The notes: generated from the sequence alone by a model not told the origin. Shown: positions 13,504 through 20,720, numbered from the stretch's first letter. The stretch: 21,086 nt of DNA from PXRE01 sp964435625 (GCA_964435625.1 CAYTAG010000030.1:1-21086); one strand, 5' to 3'. A program made the numbers and translations.

Positions 13504-14697
13504 ATGTCGGATACCGAAATCGCCATACTCGGCGGCGGTGTAGGCGGCGTCGTCGCGTTGAATACGCTCAGAGAACGCCTCGACGACGAGGCGTCGATCA
13601 CGCTGGTCGACAAGTCGCCGGTCCACGAGTTCAAGCCAACCTACCTGCGATTGCTCACGGGCGAGCGCGAGTACGACGACCTGACGGAACCGCTGGAGCA
13701 GTTCGAGAAAGAGGGCGTCTCCTTCGAGCAGACCGAGATCACCGGGATCGATCCGGACGGGGCCGTCGTCGAGACGACCGACGGGGATCTGGAGTACGAC
13801 TACCTCGTCGTCTCGCTCGGCGTCGGCCACGACGAGGGGGCGATCCCCGGGTTCGAGGACGCCCACCACGTCTACGACGGCGACAGCGCCCAGGCGTACC
13901 GGCAGGCACTGAAGGGGTTCTCCGGCGGCGACCTCACGATGGGCGTGTCCAGTCTCCCGTACATCTGCCCCGCCGCCCCGGTGGAGGCGGCACTGCTGAC
14001 CGAGCACTTCCTGCGCCAGCACGGCCTCCGGGAGGAGACGACGATGCGCTTTTTCTTCCCCGGTCCGGCGCCGATGAAGAAGGCCGGCGAGAACGTCGCC
14101 GACCTGGCCGTGCAGGCGCTGGAAGGACGCGGCATCGAGTACTACGGCGAGTACGAACTCGAGGAGGTCGACCCCGACGCCGGATCCCTGTCGTTCGCCA
14201 ACGGGGAGTCGCTGCCGTACGACCTCCTGTTCTCGACGCCGCCCCACCGGAGTCCGCCGCCGGTCGCGGAGTCGCCGCTGTCGGACGACTCCGGCTGGAT
14301 CCCGGTCGACCACGAGACGATGGAGACCGAGTACGATGGCGTCTACGGCGTCGGCGACTGCACGAAGGTCCTCATCCCGAGCATCGACAGTCCGCTCCCG
14401 AAGGCCGGCGTGTTCGCCAAAAAGCAGGCGGAGGTCGCCGCCCACCGGATCGCCTCGGACATCAAGGGCGTCGATCACGGCCGCCGGTTCGACGGCAAGG
14501 GCCAGTGTTTCATGGCCGCGAAGTACGGCCTGAACGGCCAGGCCGGCATGGTCGAGGCCGACTTCTTCGCGGAGGGCGGCCCCCGGGCGGAGATCAAGAC
14601 CCCGATGATGAGCCGCATGTGGCACTACGGCAAACTGCTGTACGAGGAGAACTGGCACGGCAAGTGGTTCCCCGCCGAGGGAGGTGAGACGGCATGA
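13504..14697 (+). CDS. sulfide:quinone oxidoreductase-like FAD/NAD(P) flavoprotein
   Basis: Peripheral-membrane flavoprotein of 397 residues in the SQR/NDH-2 superfamily. The FAD-binding GGGVGGVVALNTL (10-22) opens the protein, and the second FAD motif is YGVGDCTKVLIPSIDSPLPKAGVFAKKQAEVAA (281-313). SLPYICPAAPVEAALL (150-165) carries Cys155 in the position of a redox cysteine of SQR. Cys286 and Cys335 (GKGQCFMA) are further thiols; the cysteine near residue 128 of well-studied SQRs is absent. Oxidation of sulfide, polysulfide or another thiol to quinone is therefore likely but not certain. It overlaps the next gene by 4 bases (ATGA), forming an operon with the DUF1641-like and glycosyltransferase genes. 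Confidence 0.85.
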   Translation: MSDTEIAILGGGVGGVVALNTLRERLDDEASITLVDKSPVHEFKPTYLRLLTGEREYDDLTEPLEQFEKEGVSFEQTEITGIDPDGAVVETTDGDLEYDYLVVSLGVGHDEGAIPGFEDAHHVYDGDSAQAYRQALKGFSGGDLTMGVSSLPYICPAAPVEAALLTEHFLRQHGLREETTMRFFFPGPAPMKKAGENVADLAVQALEGRGIEYYGEYELEEVDPDAGSLSFANGESLPYDLLFSTPPHRSPPPVAESPLSDDSGWIPVDHETMETEYDGVYGVGDCTKVLIPSIDSPLPKAGVFAKKQAEVAAHRIASDIKGVDHGRRFDGKGQCFMAAKYGLNGQAGMVEADFFAEGGPRAEIKTPMMSRMWHYGKLLYEENWHGKWFPAEGGETA

Positions 14698-15155
14698 GCG
14701 TCGAGGACGCCGTCGAGGCCGACGAGGACGTCGAGGAACTGCTCGCCAGTCTCGCCGAGCGCCAGGAGTCCATCGAGAGCTTCGTCGATACCATCGACCT
14801 GCTGGACCGCAGCGGGATGCTCGACCTGGTCACCGTCCTGGCGACCCACGAACTCGACAAGCAGGAACAGCCCTACGAGATGTTCAGCGAGAACGAGAAG
14901 GCGCTGCAACTCGTCCAGAACCTCGCGCTGTTCGCCGACGCCGCCTCGGAGGTCGACCCGGAGCAGATCCAGCAACTCCAGCAGTTCCAGGACGAGGCCG
15001 CCGACCAGCTCGCCGACGGCGTCCCCGACTCCAAACCCGGACTGCTGGGCATCTTCCGGCAGCTGCGGGACCCCGAGATCCAGAAGGGCATGGCCGTGTT
15101 CCTGGCGTTGCTGAAGGCCGTCGGCGGCCAGCTCGACGACGTCCAGCGGCGGTGA
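14694..15155 (+). CDS. DUF1641-like protein
   Basis: Acidic, mostly helical protein of 153 residues. The segment SGMLDLVTVLATHELDKQEQPYEMF and the C-terminal LGIFRQLRDPEIQKGMAVFLALLKAVGGQL match the pattern of DUF1641 proteins, which are often encoded beside SQR-like flavoproteins or formate dehydrogenases and end in a helix of this type. Function is not established; a partner or scaffold of the flavoprotein is plausible. It starts within the stop of the flavoprotein gene (14694-14697) and is followed after 2 bases by the glycosyltransferase start, so all three are translationally coupled. No cysteine is present, which argues against a direct redox role. Confidence 0.8.
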   Translation: MSVEDAVEADEDVEELLASLAERQESIESFVDTIDLLDRSGMLDLVTVLATHELDKQEQPYEMFSENEKALQLVQNLALFADAASEVDPEQIQQLQQFQDEAADQLADGVPDSKPGLLGIFRQLRDPEIQKGMAVFLALLKAVGGQLDDVQRR

Positions 15156-15157
15156 CC

Positions 15158-15835
15158 ATGCCAACCGTCAGTTTCGTCGTCCCGGCGAGAGACGAGGTCG
15201 ACGCCCTCCCGGACCTGCTGGAGTCCATCGAGGCCCAGACCGCCGACGTGCCGTTCGAGGTCGTGATCGTCGACGACGGCAGCACCGACGGGACCGGCGC
15301 GGTCGCCGAGCGGTTCGCCGAGCGTGCGGACGTCGACGTGACGGTCGTCGAGAGCGACGGCCGCGGTCCGGGCGGCGCGCGAAACGAGGGTGCCCGCGTC
15401 GCCGAGGGCCAGTGGTACGCCTTCGTCGACGCCGACACCTGCCTGGAGACCGACTACCTCGCGGAGATGCACGCGTTCGTGACCGACGAGGACCTGGACG
15501 CGGCCGGCTGTCACTGTCACTACCACGGCGACAACGGGTGGATCGACCGCGTCGGCCCGCTGTTCGTCAACCACCTCTGTATGTCCTCGGTCCGACTGAT
15601 GCTGCCGGGATTCAACATCTTCGTTCGCGCGGACGCCTTCGAGGCCGTCGACGGCTTCCCGGAGGTCCCGCTGGCCGACACCGCGTTCAGCAAGGAGATG
15701 CGCGAGTACGGCGACGTCGACGTCCTCAAGGAGCGACTCGTCTCGACGTCCTCCCGGCGAACCGAGCAGTCCGGCGTGGCCGGCGCTGCGGTCTACTACG
15801 TCCGGCGGTGGCTCCAGCAGAAGGTCCGATACTGA
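15158..15835 (+). CDS. short family 2 glycosyltransferase
   Basis: GT-A fold glycosyltransferase of 225 residues, nearly just the catalytic domain. VSFVVPARDEVDALPDLLESI (4-24), VVIVDDGSTDGT (35-46), ARNEGARVAEGQWYAFVDADT (74-94) with a proper Asp91-Ala-Asp93, and GFNIFVRADAFEAVDGFPEVPLADTAF further on fit the GT2 family. A CHCHYHG segment near the middle places two Cys and two His close together, which could bind metal. No membrane helix is evident. It sits 2 bases after the DUF1641-like gene, an odd partner for a flavoprotein. It ends on the TGATCA palindrome that also gives the stop of the convergent methyltransferase. Confidence 0.87.
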   Translation: MPTVSFVVPARDEVDALPDLLESIEAQTADVPFEVVIVDDGSTDGTGAVAERFAERADVDVTVVESDGRGPGGARNEGARVAEGQWYAFVDADTCLETDYLAEMHAFVTDEDLDAAGCHCHYHGDNGWIDRVGPLFVNHLCMSSVRLMLPGFNIFVRADAFEAVDGFPEVPLADTAFSKEMREYGDVDVLKERLVSTSSRRTEQSGVAGAAVYYVRRWLQQKVRY

Positions 15836-16474
15836 TCAGGACCCGGGCCGGGCGAGGACGAACTCCTGGGTGCCGAACGGCCCCGTCGTCTCCCGTTCCG
15901 CGAGGGTGAATCCCTGTTCTCTCACCAGTGCTGGGGTGTCCCGGTAGAAGTACCCGCCGCCGAACCGTTCGGCCAGCGGCGCCGTCAGGTCCTGGAACTT
16001 GGCGACCGGCCTGGCGTCGGCCCGGACGTTCTCCAGCATCGCGAACTGTCCCTCCGGGGCCAGGACCCGCCGGACCTCGGCGATGGCCTCCTCGACGTCG
16101 GGACAGCAACACAGCGTCACCGTCGAGATCACGGTGTCGAACGTGCCGTCGTCGAACGCCAGATCGCGGACGTCCATCCGTTCGAGGTCGACGTCCAGCC
16201 CGAGGTCCTCGGCCCGCCGTCCGGCGGCCTCCAGCATCGTCTCGGAGATGTCGACCCCCGTCACCGAGCCATCGTCGGGATACAGGTCCATGTCCCGCCC
16301 GGTCCCGACGCCGATCTCGAGGACGCGGTCGCCCGCCGCCTGCTGCCAGAGCCGTCGCCTGTCTTCCGAATCGGGGTCGGTGAACCGGTCCTGGATCCGG
16401 AACAGCCAGGCGTACCGGTTCCACTTGCGTGCGTGTTCCTCGGCCTCCACCCGCGCCTTACAGGAGTTGCACAT
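15836..16474 (-). CDS. Cys-rich class I SAM methyltransferase
   Basis: Methyltransferase of 212 residues of the Methyltransf_11 type. Motif I is VLEIGVGTGRDMDLYP (51-66), followed by VTGVDISETMLEAA, and VDLERMDVRDLAFDDGTFDTVISTVTL for motifs III-IV. Two cysteine clusters are unusual: Cys2-Asn-Ser-Cys5 at the very N-terminus and Cys122-Cys123-Cys124 just after motif IV. Such thiols could bind a metal or a thiophilic substrate; this is inference. The start ATG 16474 is supported by GGTGA (minus strand, 16481-16485), a Shine-Dalgarno sequence 6 bases upstream, so the message has a leader and may be carried over from the UbiA gene 97 bases upstream. Confidence 0.88.
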   Translation of the reverse strand: MCNSCKARVEAEEHARKWNRYAWLFRIQDRFTDPDSEDRRRLWQQAAGDRVLEIGVGTGRDMDLYPDDGSVTGVDISETMLEAAGRRAEDLGLDVDLERMDVRDLAFDDGTFDTVISTVTLCCCPDVEEAIAEVRRVLAPEGQFAMLENVRADARPVAKFQDLTAPLAERFGGGYFYRDTPALVREQGFTLAERETTGPFGTQEFVLARPGS

Positions 16475-16480
16475 CCGTTC

Positions 16481-16485
16481 TCACC
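16481..16485 (-). promoter_or_regulatory. ribosome-binding site of the Cys-rich methyltransferase
   Basis: GGTGA on the minus strand stands 6 bases before ATG 16474. A ribosome-binding site with no TATA-like box nearby suggests the gene is read from an upstream promoter, that of the membrane protein/UbiA genes. Confidence 0.5.
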
Positions 16486-16571
16486 GGCAGTACGTTCCGT
16501 TGCCACGTGCATGAACGTACTGGTTGGTCGGAGGACGGCCCCCGACGACGTGGCGCGGCCGCCGGAGCGGG

Positions 16572-17495
16572 TCACAGGAACGTCCCGAACCAGAACAGGT
16601 CCATGGCGAGAACCACGTTCAGTGCCGGCGCCCAGGTGCTGACGTCGAACCGCCGGGAAACGATGTCGGACTGGGCCTGCAGGGACTCCCCGAGCGTGTC
16701 GGCGAGGATCCGCTGTAGTTTCACCGCGAACAGCAACAGCAAGGAGCCACAGAGGAACAGCCCGGTACAGAGGGCAGCCGCCACGGCGATCCCGACGCCG
16801 CCGAACGAGAGGACCACGGAGTTTTCGACGCCGAGCGACCGGGTGAACGTGTCGATCCCGCACTGGGCGTCGTAGTACGTATCGCCGGACTGGTGCATGA
16901 CGTGGATGGCGAAGACGTACGTGAACACGACGCCGACGACGACGGCCTCCCGGAGCCCGATCCGGCCGACCGAGAGGACGATTCCCGGCAGCAGGACGAA
17001 CAACGCGTCGACCCCGGTCGTCACCAGGTGGTTCACCGCGCCCCACTCCTTGAACCGCGGGGGGTACGAGTACGTCACCGCGAAGAGGTTGGACGCGACG
17101 CCGGCGACGAGAAAGAGCGGGTCGGCGGTGTGGTACGCGAGGTATCCCCACAGCGCCAGCGAGCCCGTCAGTTCGACGGCGAACAGGGCCATCGCGTTCT
17201 CCCGGCCGAGGACGTCGACCGCGGAGGGGACGTGGGACTTGAAGGGGTTCTCGGCGTCGACGTCGTACTCGTGTAACGCGTCCGCGACCGAGGCCTGTGC
17301 CTTCATCAGGATGACGGCCCCGAAGAACACGGCGAAGATCCACGCGCGGTCGAGGACGACCGACGCCGCCGGCGCGAGCGCGACGACGATCAGCAGGTAC
17401 CCGAGGTTGAGCCCGAGCATCGCCCCGAACCGGTTGATCGTCCAGACAGCGCTCGCCGTCCCGTGGACGGGCGACTCCGCCGCGTCGTAGGTCAT
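16572..17495 (-). CDS. UbiA-family prenyltransferase (or UbiA-type terpene cyclase)
   Basis: Polytopic membrane enzyme of 307 residues with about eight to nine helices. The UbiA-type segment YSYPPRFKEWG (142-152) is clear, and the second Asp-rich motif is present as GDTYYDAQCGIDTFTRSLG (204-222), with Asp205 and Asp209. The first motif, normally NDxxDxxxD, reads DALHEYDVDAENPFK (72-86), so Asp/Glu/Asp are spaced correctly but the Asn and one Asp are changed. Members transfer isoprenyl chains to an aromatic or glycerol acceptor, elongate carotenoids, or cyclise diphosphates. The substrate is not evident. It follows the small membrane-protein gene by 23 bases and lies in a run with a C-methyltransferase and a P450, which favours a specialised isoprenoid pathway. 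Confidence 0.87.
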   Translation of the reverse strand: MTYDAAESPVHGTASAVWTINRFGAMLGLNLGYLLIVVALAPAASVVLDRAWIFAVFFGAVILMKAQASVADALHEYDVDAENPFKSHVPSAVDVLGRENAMALFAVELTGSLALWGYLAYHTADPLFLVAGVASNLFAVTYSYPPRFKEWGAVNHLVTTGVDALFVLLPGIVLSVGRIGLREAVVVGVVFTYVFAIHVMHQSGDTYYDAQCGIDTFTRSLGVENSVVLSFGGVGIAVAAALCTGLFLCGSLLLLFAVKLQRILADTLGESLQAQSDIVSRRFDVSTWAPALNVVLAMDLFWFGTFL

Positions 17496-17518
17496 TCTTT
17501 CGAAAAGTGGGTGGTAGT

Positions 17519-18001
17519 TCAGGACGGGGACGGCGACTCGACGACCTCACCCTCGAGGTCGGACATGCCGAAGATGTAGTACATCGTCAGGCCGGTCAGG
17601 ATGCCCGCGATGATGAACGCCCACATGTTGAAAAGCGGCATCCACTCGGTGGGCGCCCAGCCCAGGCTCTTGCTGAGCGGCCGCGTCAGCGGGCTGATCC
17701 CGGTCGAGAGGTGAAGGGTGAACCCGAAGATGGTCCCGCCGGCCATCGCCTTCCGGCCGAGGGTCTGCCCCGGCAGGAGGGCAGGGTAGTACGAGGCGAA
17801 GAAGCCGAAGATGCCGGTCCCGATGGTGACCATGATGTAGTTTCTGATGCAGCCGGGTCCGGTGAGGGCCACCCTCGGAATCCCGAAGGCGGTGTACGCG
17901 GCCACGGTTGCGATGATCGTTGCGATGCCCATGATGATACCAGCCAGGACGCCATTTCTGGCGCTCTGTGCGAGCGACGTCATACCAGTCCGAACATTCA
18001 T
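17519..18001 (-). CDS. four-helix membrane protein of unknown family
   Basis: Protein of 160 residues that I do not recognise. Four hydrophobic segments are visible near 17-39, 54-72, 86-103 and 122-146. Between them lie conserved-looking polar loops: GIPRVALTGPGCIRNYI, PALLPGQTLGRKAMAGG and LTRPLSKSLGWAPTEWMPLFNMWAF. A short acidic tail follows. There is no signal peptide or lipobox. The gene is 23 bases before the UbiA start, so the two are almost certainly co-transcribed, and the protein may act with the UbiA enzyme in the membrane. ATG 18001 has a TATA-like TAATATTA about 23-30 bases upstream; in-frame ATG 17983 is an alternative. Confidence 0.8.
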   Translation of the reverse strand: MNVRTGMTSLAQSARNGVLAGIIMGIATIIATVAAYTAFGIPRVALTGPGCIRNYIMVTIGTGIFGFFASYYPALLPGQTLGRKAMAGGTIFGFTLHLSTGISPLTRPLSKSLGWAPTEWMPLFNMWAFIIAGILTGLTMYYIFGMSDLEGEVVESPSPS

Positions 18002-18113
18002 CTCCAGAAATAAATAATTTTCTAATATTACGGTTCCATTATACGTCCCGACGACATCAGTTTGCCCCCTGAAGGGGACGAAAAGCCACGCCGGCCGGCG
18101 AGGACGCTCGACG
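18002..18113 (-). promoter_or_regulatory. promoter region of the membrane protein/UbiA operon
   Basis: An AT-rich stretch at 18008-18045 holds TATA-like sequence (TAATATTA, 18024-18031) at leaderless distance from ATG 18001. A GTAATA half-site (18026-18031, minus strand) overlaps it. A GC hairpin, CCCC-CTGAA-GGGG (18064-18076), lies nearer the upstream methyltransferase stop and might end that transcript. Confidence 0.4.
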
Positions 18114-19004
18114 CTACCTGCGGGCGGTCACGATGCCGTAGGTGGCCAGTCCCTCGTCGTACACCTTGTGCTGGTAGTAACACCCGCGTTCGTGTTCGAG
18201 GTGGTAGTCCCCGGCGAGGCCGATGGCGTTCATGACCCTGGCGAGGGGGTAGGTGACCATCCGCCGCGTCCGGCAGTTGAACCCCGACCCGGACGGACGG
18301 ATGTTCTCCAGGGCCTCGCGGGTGTCGACGTCGCGGAACCCCAGGTCCTCCAGTTCGGCCTCGAAGTCCTCGACGTGCGGGATGCTTGGCATCTTCCAGC
18401 CCTGCAGCCAGTGTTCGACCATCTTCCGTTCCTCCTCGGTGATCTTCCGCTGGGCCATGAACCAGTCCGCGACCATGATGCGGCCGTCGTCGTCGAGGAC
18501 GCGTTTCGCCTGTTCGAGGACGTCACGCTTGTCCGGCGCGTAACAGATCGACTCCAGGCCCCAGACGACGTCCACGGAGTCGTCCGCCAGCGTGTCCATC
18601 TCGGTGTAGTCGTCGTACCGGAAGTCGACCCGGTCGGCGACCCCGCGTTCCTCGGCCATCTCACGCGCGCGTTCCAACTGTTGCTCGTTGATGTTGATGC
18701 CGACCACCTCGGCGCCGCACTCCTTCGCGATCCACGTCGACGTCTCCCCCATGCCACAACCGGAGTCCAGGACCCTGTCGTCGGGGCCGATGTCGACGGC
18801 GTCGACGAGGATCCGCTTCATGTTGCGGATCGCCGGCCCGAACTCCGTGTGCTCGTCGTCGAAGTAGCCCATGTGCATCGCGGTGTCCGGAACGCCGGAG
18901 GCCCACGGGCGGGCGTACTCGTCCCAAAGCTCCGAGTAGTACCTGCTGACCTGTTCCTGTGCCGGGCGGTTGCGGTTGAGAACGTCCTCTCCGACGGTTG
19001 GCAT
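18114..19004 (-). CDS. sterol/tocopherol/GPP-type SAM C-methyltransferase
   Basis: Methyltransferase of 296 residues in the SMT/gamma-tocopherol/geranyl-diphosphate methyltransferase group. Features are an N-terminal QVSRYYSELWDEYARPWASG (18-37), a HMGYFDDEHTEFGPAI stretch (44-59), motif I RVLDSGCGMGETSTWIAKECGAEVVGININEQQLERA (77-113) and VWGLESICYAPDKRDVLEQAKRVLDDDGRIMVADWF. The HMGYFD segment and ICYA are typical of enzymes that methylate an isoprenoid double bond or ring carbon. A terpenoid or quinone substrate is likely, an assignment supported by the UbiA and P450 neighbours. ATG 19004 has a TATA-like ATATTTTTA 27-35 bases upstream and a GTAATAGGTTAC element directly before it. Confidence 0.85.
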   Translation of the reverse strand: MPTVGEDVLNRNRPAQEQVSRYYSELWDEYARPWASGVPDTAMHMGYFDDEHTEFGPAIRNMKRILVDAVDIGPDDRVLDSGCGMGETSTWIAKECGAEVVGININEQQLERAREMAEERGVADRVDFRYDDYTEMDTLADDSVDVVWGLESICYAPDKRDVLEQAKRVLDDDGRIMVADWFMAQRKITEEERKMVEHWLQGWKMPSIPHVEDFEAELEDLGFRDVDTREALENIRPSGSGFNCRTRRMVTYPLARVMNAIGLAGDYHLEHERGCYYQHKVYDEGLATYGIVTARR

Positions 19005-19005
19005 G

Positions 19006-19017
19006 GTAACCTATTAC
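19006..19017 (-). promoter_or_regulatory. candidate operator GTAATAGGTTAC before the C-methyltransferase
   Basis: On the minus strand GTAATAGGTTAC lies one base before ATG 19004 and downstream of a TATA-like ATATTTTTA (19031-19039). It is an inverted repeat with 4-base arms GTAA/TTAC. Its first ten bases, GTAATAGGTT, are identical and in the same orientation to part of the inverted repeat in the ArsR-family promoter (6956-6971). Confidence 0.45.
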
Positions 19018-19175
19018 GTCACTCCTGTACTAAAAATATCGTGCCGTAATGTAGGAACGGTTTAACTGTCGGGCGTTCGACCGTCCGTTCGACCGGACCG
19101 GGGACGCGAGGTTCGGCGGAGACGCGCAAAGGCGAGGCCGCGAGAAGGGACCGAGTGCGGGCGGCCGGCGAGGAG

Positions 19176-20495
19176 CTACCGTTCCCGGACTTCGACTTCG
19201 ACGTCGTTCGTCAGGTGCAGCGTGATCCCGGCGGTCAACTGCGGTTCCTCCGGGGCGAGCAGGTCGAAGTCGATCCGCTGGGCCATCACGGTGACGATCA
19301 ACTGCATCTCGATCCACGCGAACAGTTCGCCGACGCAGGACCGTGGTCCGCCGCTGAACGGGAAGTACGCGAACTCGGGGAGGTCTCGCTTGAACTCCTC
19401 GGTCCACCGTTCGGGCCGGAACGTCTCGGGGTCGTCGTAGAACCGCTCGTCGCGGTGGACCACCCACTGCGGCATGAACACGTACGACCCCTCCGGGATG
19501 CGGTAGTCGCGGATCTCGACCTCCGTCTCCGGGATGCGGGGCACCGCGTACACCGACGGGTACAGCCGCATCGACTCCCGGATCACCTTCTCGACGTAGG
19601 ACAGTTCCTCCAGGTCCTCCATCGTCGGGGAGTCCCCGTCGAGGACGTCGTCGACCTCCTCCTGGAGGCGGGCCTTGACCTCCGGGTGCTCGGCGAGGAG
19701 GTACGACGTCATCACCAGCGAGAACATCGACGTCTCGTGGGACGCGACCAGCATCGTGAACAGTTCGTCCCGGGTGAACTCGTCGGACATCCGGCCCGCC
19801 TCCTGGGCGTCGACGAGCATCTGGAGGAGGTCGTCGTGGTCCCCGTCCGACCGTCGTCGTTCGGCCACGCGATCCTCCAGGAAGCCGTTGACACGGTTCA
19901 TCCCCTGCTTGTACCGGTAGTTCGTCGGCGTCGGCACCCAGTCGGGGATGGGCCGTTTGGTCGGGTCGAACCGGGGGATCATCCGCTGGAACGCCCCGCA
20001 CAGTTCCGCCACCTCCTCGTCGTCCGGTTCGTGACTGAACAGCGTCCGCAGGGTCACGTTCAACAGGATCTCCCGCAGTTCGTCCTCGAGGTTCACGACG
20101 TCGCCGGTCTCCCAGTCGGCGACGTGGCGTTCGGCCTCGGCGGTCATCGTCTCGGCGTACTCGGCGATCCGGTCCGGGTGAAACGCCGCCTGGAAGGTCT
20201 CCCGCCGCTCGTCGAAGGTGTGCTCGGAGGTGTCGACCAGCGACCCGCAGGCGCGCTCGGTCTGGTCGTCCGAAAAGCCCATCTTCGCGTACTTCTCGTC
20301 GTCGCGCTTGAGGACCTGCTCGATGTCCTCCGGGTGGGTCAGCATGTAGGAGTCGTTCAGCAGGATGTTCCGGTAGACGACGTCGCCGTAGTCGTCGGCG
20401 AGTTCCTCGATGAAGTCCAGTCGATCCCGGAAGATCCGCATCGTGTTGCCGACCAGGGGGAGCCCGTCCGGACCCGGGGGTTGACTCTCGGCCAT
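19176..20495 (-). CDS. cytochrome P450 monooxygenase
   Basis: Soluble heme-thiolate monooxygenase of 439 residues, full length for a microbial P450. Motifs: PPGPDGLPLVGN at the N-terminus (6-17), I-helix LVASHETS (249-256), where the usual A-G-x-x-T reads A-S-H-E-T, ExxR as ESMR (307-310), and the heme loop FSGGPRSCVGELFAWIE (380-396) with Cys387 as iron ligand. The C-helix WxxxR appears as FDERR, Phe in place of Trp. There is no membrane anchor. Redox partners are not in the window. Similar P450s occur in haloarchaea, with unknown substrates. ATG 20495 is chosen because AATTTTTAAT (20521-20530) is at TATA distance; in-frame ATG 20522 is an alternative. It heads the minus-strand isoprenoid gene group. 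Confidence 0.93.
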   Translation of the reverse strand: MAESQPPGPDGLPLVGNTMRIFRDRLDFIEELADDYGDVVYRNILLNDSYMLTHPEDIEQVLKRDDEKYAKMGFSDDQTERACGSLVDTSEHTFDERRETFQAAFHPDRIAEYAETMTAEAERHVADWETGDVVNLEDELREILLNVTLRTLFSHEPDDEEVAELCGAFQRMIPRFDPTKRPIPDWVPTPTNYRYKQGMNRVNGFLEDRVAERRRSDGDHDDLLQMLVDAQEAGRMSDEFTRDELFTMLVASHETSMFSLVMTSYLLAEHPEVKARLQEEVDDVLDGDSPTMEDLEELSYVEKVIRESMRLYPSVYAVPRIPETEVEIRDYRIPEGSYVFMPQWVVHRDERFYDDPETFRPERWTEEFKRDLPEFAYFPFSGGPRSCVGELFAWIEMQLIVTVMAQRIDFDLLAPEEPQLTAGITLHLTNDVEVEVRER

Positions 20496-20520
20496 GAAAC
20501 TAGATTGAATGGACAGGTTC

Positions 20521-20530
20521 ATTAAAAATT
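20521..20530 (-). promoter_or_regulatory. TATA-like box of the P450 gene
   Basis: AATTTTTAAT on the minus strand lies 26-35 bases before ATG 20495, the spacing expected for a leaderless message. It also overlaps the alternative ATG 20522, which speaks against that start. Confidence 0.5.
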
Positions 20531-20581
20531 GTCCCCGACATATGAGAGGCCGCTTTACCGACGGATGCCGGAACGAGGACT

Positions 20582-20646
20582 CGATGGGACGACGCGGGAT
20601 GGCCCCAGTCGATGGAACGACGCGGGACGGGGACTCGATGGAACGG
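20582..20646. repeat. short imperfect direct repeats
   Basis: CGATGGGACGACGCGGGA (20582-20599) recurs as CGATGGAACGACGCGGGA (20610-20627), and the first ten bases of the second copy, CGATGGAACG, recur from 20636. The spacing is 28 and 26 bases. The repeats sit between the divergent P450 and thermosome promoters and encode nothing recognisable. Confidence 0.55.
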
Positions 20647-20720
20647 CCCCATGTGAGTGAAAAACGAACACGGAATCGGCCGTGCACCGCCGCACGGGGC
20701 GGGAAGCTGACCGTAAATAG

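Noticed and set aside
16261..17550. 429-residue open frame on the minus strand
   Set aside because: It lies on the same strand as the UbiA gene but in another frame; the UbiA frame has the motifs and membrane helices.
18064..18076. GC hairpin after the C-methyltransferase as a strong terminator
   Set aside because: The stem is only 4 bases and no T-run follows on the minus strand, so it is mentioned only within the promoter region entry.
19155..20525. 456-residue open frame on the plus strand
   Set aside because: It is exactly antisense to the P450 gene, with a Val/His/Asp-biased product and no motif.
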